Positions 1 to 8,439 of a stretch of 64,000 bases of DNA are shown here, piece by piece; the stretch's first letter is position 1, and every line of letters begins with the position of its first letter. A model generated the notes under the pieces. That model had not been told where the DNA came from. It was given only the letters and a program-made list of their open reading frames with translations, and searched no databases. The translations under genes and the position numbers were made by a program. The stretch covers positions 1 to 64,000 of the forward strand of contig CAZNGS010000001.1 in the NCBI GenBank assembly GCA_964572825.1, read 5' to 3'. Origin of the DNA: CAYVBE01 sp964572825 (GTDB lineage: Bacteria; Planctomycetota; Brocadiia; SM23-32).

Positions 1-1223
1 AAAACACCCTCTATAGGAGTTATCGGAAAAAATAGCTGATAATTGAATGACCCTGCCGCGGAGGCTGTCGATCAGGCCACATTCGGTCCCGTCGCCCCGA
101 GGTTCGCCCGACTTCCGCAGTTTGAAGGCCAGATCGCAAGCAGAACGCCTCTCGGACCAATTCAGTGAAGGACTCTTCACCACATATCGGTGATGTCTAT
201 TGGGGGGCAACCGCAACCCGAAAGCCCACGGCGGCTCTGGGAGTCCGCGGCCAATGCTCACCCGGAAAAACAACATGTGGCACAGGTCACGGCCCCCCGG
301 GCCAGATTTTGCTGTTCAAAAACCCCTGCAAAAGGTCAAATCGGTCAACGCGGACGCGGCTGCGCCGCGGCCTGCGGCCACGCGGCGTCACCTTTTTGCG
401 TTGTATGTTCTTGGATAATAAAGTCTTCTGGCAAATTCGGTTCGTTTTGTAATCGCGCCGATTTCGGGTTCGTCCTTTCAACGGACGGCGATTCTCACAC
501 AAAGGGACAAAGACAGAAAGTGGCCGCCACCCCCGGCATCCCCGCCCATCCTCGGTTGGTGTAAATGGCCCGGTGCATGCACCCGTGCGCAGGCATCGGC
601 GGGGCGAAGTAGGGCCCGGGCCGCCTGTCCCTACTTCCTTGGTAACCTGTTGCATCGCCTCGTATGTCCCCGGCGGTTGTACGCCTTCGCGATGTGTCGC
701 AGCAGCTTGCGTGTGGGTGGACGCACGCAGACACGACCGGTACCGCTATCGTTCCGCGCCTTTATATTATATACGTGTTGAGTGAAATAGCAAACAAAAG
801 TGTTGGGCCGGCGCCAGGATGCCAGCTTCCCAAACCGGACGTTGCGGGTTCGAACTCCGTCACCCGCTGCATGCCATCACTGAGCTTTGCACATGAGGCG
901 CACAGGAACCGGCCTTGTGCGTGTCGCTGCTGCCGGAGCGAACGAACCGTCCACTCACCGTGTGCGGTAAAGCGCAGTAGGTGACAGGGTGCGTCTGGAG
1001 TTACCTATCGTGGCGCCCCGGCGGACTGCTGGCTTCGACCCGCCGAGGCCTGGCGCGACGGAGAGGCCCCCCACCGCCTGACTTCCCACTCACGCGGTCA
1101 CCTGCTGCCAGCAGATGACAGTGCCCGACAGGAGTTGGATCGTAACGGGGACTGAAACACCGGACGCGGGTCTGGATGAAGTTGGGGATGGTGGGCGAGG
1201 CCCTTTCTGCGCGGCACTTGCAC
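1..1223. other. gene-free leader region
   Basis: No open reading frame here resembles a protein; the short frames look random. Two items are visible: an inverted repeat with a perfect 9-base stem (606-614 with 629-637, 14-base loop), which is not followed by a T run and so is a poor terminator, and a tRNA-Gly 3' remnant at about 820-870 listed separately. The base composition of the first 1 kb is more mixed than the coding DNA to the right. Confidence 0.6.
820..870 (+). pseudogene. 3' remnant of tRNA-Gly(CCC)
   Basis: The stretch contains an anticodon-arm-like CCAGC-TTCCCAA-ACCGG (anticodon CCC), then a T-arm with the loop TTCGAAC, then CACCCGCT followed by GCA. This is the order and wording of the 3' half of many bacterial tRNA-Gly genes. 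The 5' half (acceptor strand and D-arm) is not present upstream, the anticodon stem has two mismatches and the final CCA reads GCA, so it should not be a working tRNA. Mobile elements that integrate into tRNA genes often leave such 3' halves, so it may mark an old attachment site. Confidence 0.55.
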
Positions 1224-1252
1224 TTGACACACCATCTTTTGGCGATTAGTAT
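1224..1252 (+). promoter_or_regulatory. sigma-70-type promoter for the IclR gene
   Basis: TTGACA (1224-1229) and TAGTAT (1247-1252) are separated by exactly 17 bases. Transcription would start near 1259, about 30 bases before the ATG at 1290, and a GGGAG ribosome-binding site lies at 1278-1282. Confidence 0.7.
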
Positions 1253-1289
1253 TACCATGTGACATTTATATTCACCCGGGAGTTCGCCC

Positions 1290-2069
1290 ATGATCAAAGT
1301 CCTGCAGAAGGTCCTGGACGTCCTTGAACTCCTCGGCAAGGCGCCGACCGAGCAACGCAGCCTGGACGATATTGCGTCGGAGACGGGGATCAACCGCTCG
1401 ACGTGCGCCCGCATCATCCGCGACCTGGAGGGGCGGGGCTACGTTGAGCGCCGCGGAGAGCGCAAAGGTTTCTATCTCGGTCCACTGGGGTATCTACTGC
1501 CGCACATGGAGATACACCGTCCGGACCTGATCGAAGCGGCACGCCCGGTCTGCGAGCGATGTTCCCGCGAGTTTCACACCAATATCGTGTTCTCGACCTG
1601 CCACCAAATGAAGCGCTACGTCCTGTTTCAGACCACTGAGCATCTCGATCTGCCGTTTCCGAACACCTACCACCCGGACACAGCGCTCTACTGCACTATG
1701 AGCGGGCGCCTGATGCTGGCCCTGATGCCGGCGGAGGAACGGGAGGCGTACGTGAAAAGGCAAGGTCTGCCGGGAAGGGCATGGCCCGAGGTCGATTCCG
1801 AGACCGCAGCGTTCCGCGCCCTGAAAGCGATACAGGAGCAGGACTATAGCATCGAGCAGTGGCGCCCCGAGAGTGCCCGATATGCCTTCCCCGTCCGGGA
1901 GAGGGGGCAGTTCGTGGCGGTGATGGGCGGGGTGGTGCTCAGCGACTCTTTTTCGGCCGACCCGCAGGACCGCCAGTTCACGGGTCTGCGCGAGGCCAGT
2001 CAAGAGATTGGAAGGAAAGTAAGCGCTCTCCGGAAACAGTCGGGGCCGGTTTCGGCCCGAAGCCGTTGA
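1290..2069 (+). CDS. IclR-family transcriptional regulator
   Basis: A 259-residue protein with the usual IclR layout: an N-terminal winged helix-turn-helix (about residues 5-70, containing SLDDIASETGINRSTCARII) and a C-terminal effector-binding GAF-like domain (about 80-250). IclR proteins usually control catabolic genes for sugars, sugar acids or aromatics and bind a small molecule from the pathway. The start is supported by a GGGAG site seven bases upstream and by a strong promoter. It reads toward the GH31, FAD oxidoreductase and sulfatase genes, so control of that carbohydrate set is a reasonable inference, not shown by the sequence. Confidence 0.85.
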   Translation: MIKVLQKVLDVLELLGKAPTEQRSLDDIASETGINRSTCARIIRDLEGRGYVERRGERKGFYLGPLGYLLPHMEIHRPDLIEAARPVCERCSREFHTNIVFSTCHQMKRYVLFQTTEHLDLPFPNTYHPDTALYCTMSGRLMLALMPAEEREAYVKRQGLPGRAWPEVDSETAAFRALKAIQEQDYSIEQWRPESARYAFPVRERGQFVAVMGGVVLSDSFSADPQDRQFTGLREASQEIGRKVSALRKQSGPVSARSR

Positions 2070-2237
2070 TGAACCCGGGTGGCCGCATCCCGCGCCGGGG
2101 TCACAGCCTGCCCCCGGAGACGGAGTGGGGCTGGTTCGCCACTACTGCGAAAGCACGGGAAAGGACTCTGTTTGGTTCTGCGTGAATACTTGCACGAAAC
2201 AGAAAGCAGCCCTCAGACACACAGGAGAACGCAATCC

Positions 2238-4637
2238 ATGGCACCAAAAGAGCAAGAATCCAAACTCGCTCTCGCGCTGGCGCTGATGGCCGCCGTATTT
2301 GCCGCCTCGCCCGGCAACCTTCACGCCCAAACCGCCTACGATCGGGCGGTGAATGTCAACGAGACCACCCGCATCGTTCCCCTGACCGGCACAATGGTCT
2401 GCGTCCAGAAGAAGGGCGAGGACGGGAAATGGCCGATGGAAATCACCCACGGCGTGCGCAAGCGCGACTTTCCCGCGGTCGAGTTCGAGGTGGAAAAGGC
2501 CGACGGCCGGGTGACGGTCAAGACTGCCGGTGGCGTGGAATTCTCCATTGACGACCAGGGGGATTTCGCCTCCGTCAAAGCGGAATTCGACGTCAACGGA
2601 AAACCGTTCTCGATCGACAACATCAATGCTGAGGACAAAGGGAATTTCGGCGGGTGGCGACACGGTGTGGATATGGCCTTTACCGATGATATCTCGGTCG
2701 GCATCGACGGCACGCGAAGAAAGCCCTGGCAGCCCACCAGCCCGGGGCTTCTGAGCCGCCGTGGCTGGACGGTGTTCAGCCATGTTGACGGCCTGCTGAG
2801 AGCGGGCGTGCATAAGGAGACCGATGAGCTTTTCCTCCTGGCCTATGGTCATGACTACCGCCGCTGCTGGCGCGATTTCTTCGCCCTGGCTGGTCCCACG
2901 CCGCTGGTGCCTCGCTGGTTCTTCGGGGTGATCTACGGGCAGTTCGATTGGAATATTACTGAGAAGGACTATCGGAAGATCATTCCGCGTTGGCGTGAGG
3001 AAATCAGCCCGCTGGACGGGATCGGGATCGTTCACTTTTCCGAGCCCGGCGCCAATGGCAGAGTAATAGATGAAGACGCTTTGGATGTTACGGACCTCCC
3101 GACATTGCTTGCCTGCTGCAAAGAACAACGGATCGACACTTATTACGACAATTTCCTGAATGTGCTCGACCCCAAACCTCCCATTATCCAGAAGTTTCTG
3201 GTGGAAGCCGGGATTCTTGACGCCCAGGTATTGGACCCCGAAACGAGCGATGACGAGACGATGAAGATGATCCGACGCGATACCAAGCTTCAAGGAAACA
3301 GGATCAGAATGGGTGAATATCTCCTCGACGACGAAATCTGGGAAGTGTATAAGGGATACTGGCATGAGCAAGACGCGGAGCTCGGCTGGTCCTCGACGCA
3401 GTTGGACACCCGGGGCAATCCGGGCATCCTGCACGAGAAGTACTTCAAAGCCTGGGGCGAAATCGCCGGAATCCGCCCGTCGGTCATTGCCTTCTGCGAC
3501 GTCCAGGAGGATTCCTTCGCCCGCCATCGCTCGCAGATCAAGTTCGGGGGCGATATCTGGTCGGCCTGGGGCAGCCAGCGCCAGACCATCCCCTTCACCA
3601 TGCAGCACGGGTTGCACGGGAACGTCATGTCCATCTGCACGGGTGGGTTCAAGGCGATGAAAGAGTCCGTCGCCCGCAAGGCGCGCGAACAGATAACCCG
3701 GGAAGAGGTCGCCTATATCCTTCCGAACGAGATGCGACACGCCGAGCTCTACGCCCGCAGCATGCAGTGGGGCGCGGTTTCTCCCATCCTGCGGCTGGTG
3801 GGGAGCATGGGCGGCGGTGCGGACAAGCAACTCACAGCGAGATTGCCGTGGCGCTGGGAACCCAAGGCATGCGAATCGGCCGCGCGCGCCTTCCGCCTGC
3901 GCTACCGGCTGTTGCCTTATATCTACACTGCCGCCCGCCAATGGCACGACACCGGCGTGCCGATGATGCGCCCCATGTGGCTGGAGTATCCTGAGGAAGA
4001 GGAGGCCCACAACCGGGAACTGCAGTACTTCTTCGGGGACAACCTGCTTGCCTCCCCCATCGTCCACCGTTCCGAGGAAGACACCCCCTGGGTCGGCCAC
4101 AAAGAAACCTGGTTCCCCGAGGGCGTCTGGGTGGACTACTTCACCAACGAACGGATCGGGGGTCCGTGCGTCCAGACCATCACCAAGGGCATCAACGAGT
4201 TCCCGCTCTACATCAAGGAAGGCGGTATCCTCGTGGGCGGCGAGTATGAGGAATCCTCCAAGGAACCGCTGGACAAGCTGATTCTCGATGTCGCCACGCC
4301 CCGGTCCGACATGACCACCACCGCCCGCCTCTACGAGGACGACGGCGTCTCGAAGGAATATCACGACAAGAACCACCGTTGGACCACCATTCGACTGGAG
4401 CGCGAAGGCGACAGAATCGCGCTGATCATCGAAGCGGTCGAGGGCGGCTACGCGGGAGCCCCGATGGAACGCTCCTACGAGATACGGCTCAGGAACGTTG
4501 AATCAGTGCCGCACGAATGCCGCCTCAACGGCCAGCCGCTACGGGGCCATGCACTCGCGCCCGGAAAGAAGCTCCTGGTCATTACGACGCCGGTCCTCTC
4601 TGTCGACCAAGACGTCAGAGTGGAACTCGAACTGTGA
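2238..4637 (+). CDS. secreted GH31-like glycoside hydrolase with altered nucleophile motif
   Basis: ATG at 2238 follows an AGGAGA ribosome site and begins a signal peptide (hydrophobic LALALALMAAVFAASP, likely cleavage after HAQ). The 799-residue protein follows the glycoside hydrolase 31 plan: N-terminal beta-sandwich, (beta/alpha)8 barrel starting near PTPLVPRWFFGVIYGQ, and C-terminal beta domains ending in the family-like LYEDDG. GH31 enzymes act on alpha-glucosides, alpha-xylosides and related sugars. The FGGDIWSAWG stretch matches the region of the general acid/base Asp, but the place where the family has W-x-D-x-N-E reads STQLDTRG, so the nucleophile Asp may be kept without its usual neighbours. 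Substrate is unknown; it may be a divergent or even non-hydrolytic member. Confidence 0.75.
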   Translation: MAPKEQESKLALALALMAAVFAASPGNLHAQTAYDRAVNVNETTRIVPLTGTMVCVQKKGEDGKWPMEITHGVRKRDFPAVEFEVEKADGRVTVKTAGGVEFSIDDQGDFASVKAEFDVNGKPFSIDNINAEDKGNFGGWRHGVDMAFTDDISVGIDGTRRKPWQPTSPGLLSRRGWTVFSHVDGLLRAGVHKETDELFLLAYGHDYRRCWRDFFALAGPTPLVPRWFFGVIYGQFDWNITEKDYRKIIPRWREEISPLDGIGIVHFSEPGANGRVIDEDALDVTDLPTLLACCKEQRIDTYYDNFLNVLDPKPPIIQKFLVEAGILDAQVLDPETSDDETMKMIRRDTKLQGNRIRMGEYLLDDEIWEVYKGYWHEQDAELGWSSTQLDTRGNPGILHEKYFKAWGEIAGIRPSVIAFCDVQEDSFARHRSQIKFGGDIWSAWGSQRQTIPFTMQHGLHGNVMSICTGGFKAMKESVARKAREQITREEVAYILPNEMRHAELYARSMQWGAVSPILRLVGSMGGGADKQLTARLPWRWEPKACESAARAFRLRYRLLPYIYTAARQWHDTGVPMMRPMWLEYPEEEEAHNRELQYFFGDNLLASPIVHRSEEDTPWVGHKETWFPEGVWVDYFTNERIGGPCVQTITKGINEFPLYIKEGGILVGGEYEESSKEPLDKLILDVATPRSDMTTTARLYEDDGVSKEYHDKNHRWTTIRLEREGDRIALIIEAVEGGYAGAPMERSYEIRLRNVESVPHECRLNGQPLRGHALAPGKKLLVITTPVLSVDQDVRVELEL

Positions 4638-4698
4638 CTCGGGCAACAAGTGCGAAGTGGGCCGCCGCGTCGTTCGGCGTGTGTCCGTCGCTGTCTGA

Positions 4699-6072
4699 TG
4701 CGACCACGGCATCGCCGCGGCCAGGGCCGGCTGCAAGACGTTGATCATCGAGGCCGAAGGCGCACTCGGGGGTCTGGCGAGCCTGGGCCTGGTTACGCCG
4801 CTGATCTCCTACATCAGCGGCCTGGGTCGGGAACTGGTAGATGAACTGGAAAAGATCGATGGAGTTCGGGGGGGACGGTTGAGTGACCCCGAGAAGGTCA
4901 AGCTGGTCATGGACCGGTTGGCCAGCCGCGCGGGCTGCGACGTGTTGCTCGTGACGCGGGTTGTCGAGGCTCTCGCGTCCCACGGCCAGATACGCGGAGT
5001 GGTGATCGATAATAAGTCAGGCCGAAGCGCTGTGTCGGCGAAGCGCGTCATAGACTGCACCGGGGATGCCGACGTGGCCTATACGGCGGGCGTGGAAACG
5101 ATGCACGGTCGGGAAAGCGATGGGCTGAACCAGGCCTGCTCGACGGACTTCATCCTGGGGGGCGTGGACTGGGAGAAGTACAGGAGCAGCGAAGTCAGTC
5201 GCCGACAACCCCACTGGATGCAGGAGGTCCAACAAGCCGTGCACGACGGCGAACTGCCATACCCGATCGACAATTCTATGAACTGGCTGACCCGGCTACC
5301 GGGCAGGCCGGAGCAACAGGGCAAGGATGAGGTCTGCATCTGCTTTGCCCATTCTCGGAACTGCGACGCCGTGGATGCCGGGGACCTGACGCGCATGTAC
5401 ATGGAGGGGCGGGAGCAGGTTGCCACACTCACCAGGTTCATTCGCAACCGCATCGCGGGGTTCGAGAACTCCTACCTTGTTCAGACGGCCTCATTACTCG
5501 GTGTCCGTGAAAGCCGTCGCATTGTAGGCGACTATGTGCTCACCGCCATGGACGTGGCCAGCGGCCGGGAGTTTGATGATGTGGTCACGATAACCAACCA
5601 CAGCTTTGACGTCCACTGCTGCGACCGGCCGGGCAATCGTTTCTGGGCCGAAATGGAAATAGATGGCAAGGCCCGGTACGTGGCTGCCAGGAAAGGCGCC
5701 CTCCGCGTGCAGCCCACCTGTCCGCCTCCGAACGGAGCGCGACTGGTCAACTACCGGGGCGAACCGGCGGAGGAAGCCGAGTTCCCCGACCATTCCGAGG
5801 TGCCCTACCGCAGCCTCTTGCCGGCAGGCCTTGATGACCTGCTGGTGGCCGGACGATGCCTTTCCGCCGACTTCATGGCTCAGTCGGCCTCCCGGCTCAT
5901 ACTGACCTGCATGTCCATGGGACAGGCAGCCGGCACCGCCGCTGCCCTTTCGCTACGCGAAGGCGTCTCCCCCCGCCGGATAGACGTGGGCAAGCTGCAG
6001 CGCCAACTGGTGCACGACGGCCTGAACCTGGGGCAGGAAAAAAGACAGATCCCGGCACTGGAAAGAGCGTAA
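4699..6072 (+). pseudogene. FAD-dependent oxidoreductase lacking its N-terminal FAD motif
   Basis: The frame resembles FAD_oxidored (PF12831-type) proteins common in PVC bacteria, including the C-terminal signature around DDLLVAGRCLSADFMAQ and the helix GQAAGTAAALSL. Homology starts at about 4708 with GIAAARAGCKTLIIE, which normally follows the Gly-rich GGGxAG turn of the Rossmann fold. Upstream in the same frame is a TGA at 4696-4698 and no Gly-rich motif. The first usable start is a TTG at 4741, which leaves 443 residues without the dinucleotide-binding loop. Either the gene has lost its 5' end or there is a local sequencing error. It may have formed an operon with the GH31 gene 60 bases upstream. 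Confidence 0.6.
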
Positions 6073-6367
6073 GGCTGGGCGCATGGCATGGGGATCATGT
6101 CGGCAGATGCATTTGGGCCGCCGCCAACCCCCGGGAGGGATCATACGGTTTGCCGTGCGGTCAGGGGGAGCGTACATCTCCTCAATCCGGCGAATCGTGC
6201 TGATTCTCTGCGTGGCTGTCTGTACCGGCGGATTCTCCGCACCCGCGGGCCCCACAGCCATTCTGCAGAAATGGGGGTTGAATGGCAGGTTGAGTGACGT
6301 CATCGGCTGCCAGGATCCGGCCCTTCTCACCGAGCTTTGCGACGATAGTGGCTGGCCCGACTTCCTG

Positions 6368-6706
6368 CGTCAACTGGATGTAGGTCTCCCATAGCCGCCG
6401 GGGCGTCCAGTCCCCGATGTTGCTGCGCAGCAGGTAGCAGCCCTCGCTGAGCTGCGCCCATCGCCGCCACGCCTCCACCTTGTGCCATTGGATCCGTGCC
6501 CGCCCGTCGGGGCCTTCTGCCACGTCCACCTCGAACAGGCCCGCCGCGCCGCTGTTTTTCTGCATCAGACGGCCGATGCGCCTGCCAATCGTCGTCAGCT
6601 TCCAGCGACGCTTTGTGCAACGGGTCTCGATCTTGCGCAGGCCATCCTCGATCCGCTTCTCGAACCGGGCATGTATCGCCTTCTCCTTCTCCCGCCGCGG
6701 CGGGGC
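6368..6706 (-). mobile_element. IS1634-type transposase relic
   Basis: Read on the minus strand this segment gives KEKAIHARFEKRIEDGLRK, then GRRIGRL, and later EGCYLLRSNIGDW followed by LWETYIQLTQ. This is the order of conserved blocks before the last catalytic Glu of IS1634-family (IS4-like DDE) transposases. The N-terminal catalytic Asp region and the C-terminal part are absent and I see no terminal inverted repeats, so this is a decayed fragment of a larger insertion. The rest of the space between the oxidoreductase and the sulfatase (6073-6942) shows nothing else I recognise. Confidence 0.7.
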
Positions 6707-6942
6707 TACGAGGCCAAGTAGCGGCCTGGGCTGAACGAGTACTTCCCCCGCTGGTGTGTTTCCTCCCCGCGCACCAAGACACCTGTGAACCCTCCTCACG
6801 CCTGTATCGGGAAGGAGGGCTGGAGACATGCCCGGCGGAGTCGTGAATCGCTGGCCTCAAACGCGTTTCCCATTGCACCTGTGAACGATGCGGTTTACAG
6901 TGCCGTGATGGGCAAAAGCTACCCCGGTAAAGGAGCACCACG

Positions 6943-8358
6943 ATGGCATCCAGAGACACTGCCAGGCCGAACGTGATCGTTGTCCTGACCGACGACCAGG
7001 GCTGCTGGGCCATGGGATGTGCGGGCAACAGCGAGATTCGCACGCCCAACCTCGACCGGCTGGCGGCTACTGGCATCCGGTTCGAGAACTTCTTCTGCGT
7101 CACACCGGTGTGCTCGGCGGCGCGGGCGGTGCTGCTCACGGGCCGGATCGGCTCCCAGAACGGCGTGCTCGACTGGATATCGGGCGGAAAGGACATCGAG
7201 TTCCTGAAGGGCCAGCTCGGTTACACCGACGTGCTGGCGGAAAGCGGCTATGTCTGCGGGCTGAGCGGCAAGTGGCACCTGGGCGACGCCTCGTTCCCGC
7301 AGAAAGGATTCACCTACTGGCGTGCGCGGGCCGGCGGCGGCTACCAAAACCCCGCCTTCTATGATGAAAACGGGGAGGTCGAAAGGCCCGGCGGCTACCT
7401 GACCGACGCCATTACCGACAGGGCACTGGATTTCCTGGACCGGCAACTCCACGACAACCACCCCTTCTGCCTCAGCGTCCACCATATAGCGCCTCACAGT
7501 CCGTGGTATCGCCAGCACCACCCGGCGGAGTATTTCGACCCTTACTACGAGCACTGCCCCTTCGAGAGCGCCCCGGACGAGCCGAAGCATCCCGACGACG
7601 CCGGCATCACGGACTTTTTCGACAGCCCGGAACTGCGCAGGGAGAAGCTCAGCGGCTACTACGCCGCCATCACTTCCATGGACGCCAACCTGGGGCGGAT
7701 ACTGGGCTGGTTGCGGCGGCACGAGCTGACCGAGAACACCGTCGTGTTCTTTACCAGCGACAACGGCATGAACATGGGCCACCACGGCATCTGCGGCAAG
7801 GGGAACGGCACGCTCCCGGTGAACCTCTTCGACACCTCCGTCAAGGTGCCGGGCATCATCTGCCGGCCCGGACACATCCCGGAAGGAAAGGTCTGCGATG
7901 GCCTTTGCAGCCACTACGACTTCCGCCCCACCCTCCTTGACTACCTCGGGCTGGAAGACCCGGAGGCCGGCATGCTGCCCGGTCGGAGCTTCGCCGGACT
8001 GCTGCGCGGCGAGGAACAGCAAGAAGATGACTACGCGCTGGTCTTCGACGAGTACGGCCCGGTGCGCATGATCCGGACGAAGGAGTGGAAATTCGTGCGA
8101 CGCTACCAGGGGGACCGGTCCGACGAACTCTACGACCTGGTCAACGACCCGGAGGAGCGGGAGAACCTCATAGACCGCCCGGAGCACGCCGCGCGGGTCG
8201 ACCAGATGCGCGCCAGGCTGGGAGCGTGGTTTGAACGTTACGTGGACCCCGCCTTCGACGGATCCAAACTGCCCGTCACCGGCTGCGGGCAGCACAAGCT
8301 GGCCTTCGAGCCGGATGCCTTCGCCCAGCACTGGCCCGAGGAATGGCTCCACAAATAA
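6943..8358 (+). CDS. formylglycine-dependent sulfatase
   Basis: A 471-residue member of the alkaline-phosphatase superfamily sulfatases. It has the N-terminal metal site (VLTDDQG), the cysteine that is converted to formylglycine (C57 in CSAARAVLLTG, a C-x-A-x-R variant of C-x-P-x-R), the Lys/His region (GKWHLG) and the second metal site (FFTSDNGMNMGHHG). Such enzymes remove sulfate esters from carbohydrates. No signal peptide is visible, so as drawn it would be cytoplasmic, unlike many polysaccharide sulfatases. The ATG is well supported by AAAGGAG eight bases upstream. It needs a formylglycine-generating enzyme or anaerobic maturase encoded elsewhere. Confidence 0.9.
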   Translation: MASRDTARPNVIVVLTDDQGCWAMGCAGNSEIRTPNLDRLAATGIRFENFFCVTPVCSAARAVLLTGRIGSQNGVLDWISGGKDIEFLKGQLGYTDVLAESGYVCGLSGKWHLGDASFPQKGFTYWRARAGGGYQNPAFYDENGEVERPGGYLTDAITDRALDFLDRQLHDNHPFCLSVHHIAPHSPWYRQHHPAEYFDPYYEHCPFESAPDEPKHPDDAGITDFFDSPELRREKLSGYYAAITSMDANLGRILGWLRRHELTENTVVFFTSDNGMNMGHHGICGKGNGTLPVNLFDTSVKVPGIICRPGHIPEGKVCDGLCSHYDFRPTLLDYLGLEDPEAGMLPGRSFAGLLRGEEQQEDDYALVFDEYGPVRMIRTKEWKFVRRYQGDRSDELYDLVNDPEERENLIDRPEHAARVDQMRARLGAWFERYVDPAFDGSKLPVTGCGQHKLAFEPDAFAQHWPEEWLHK

Positions 8359-8439
8359 ACCTTCTCCCGTGGTCTCCGGCCCGACAAAAAGCAGAAGACG
8401 TGTCACCAGCCCATGATTCCTGCGGCGGAGTCGACGTGC

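Noticed and set aside
606..637. Rho-independent terminator
   Set aside because: The 9-base stem has a 14-base loop and is not followed by a T run, and no gene reads into it.
2142..4376. Minus-strand ORF of 744 residues opposite the GH31 gene
   Set aside because: Shadow of the GH31 coding frame; no family resemblance and no ribosome site.
6327..7196. Minus-strand ORF overlapping the sulfatase start
   Set aside because: It is in a different frame from the transposase relic and mostly antisense to the sulfatase; no conserved features.
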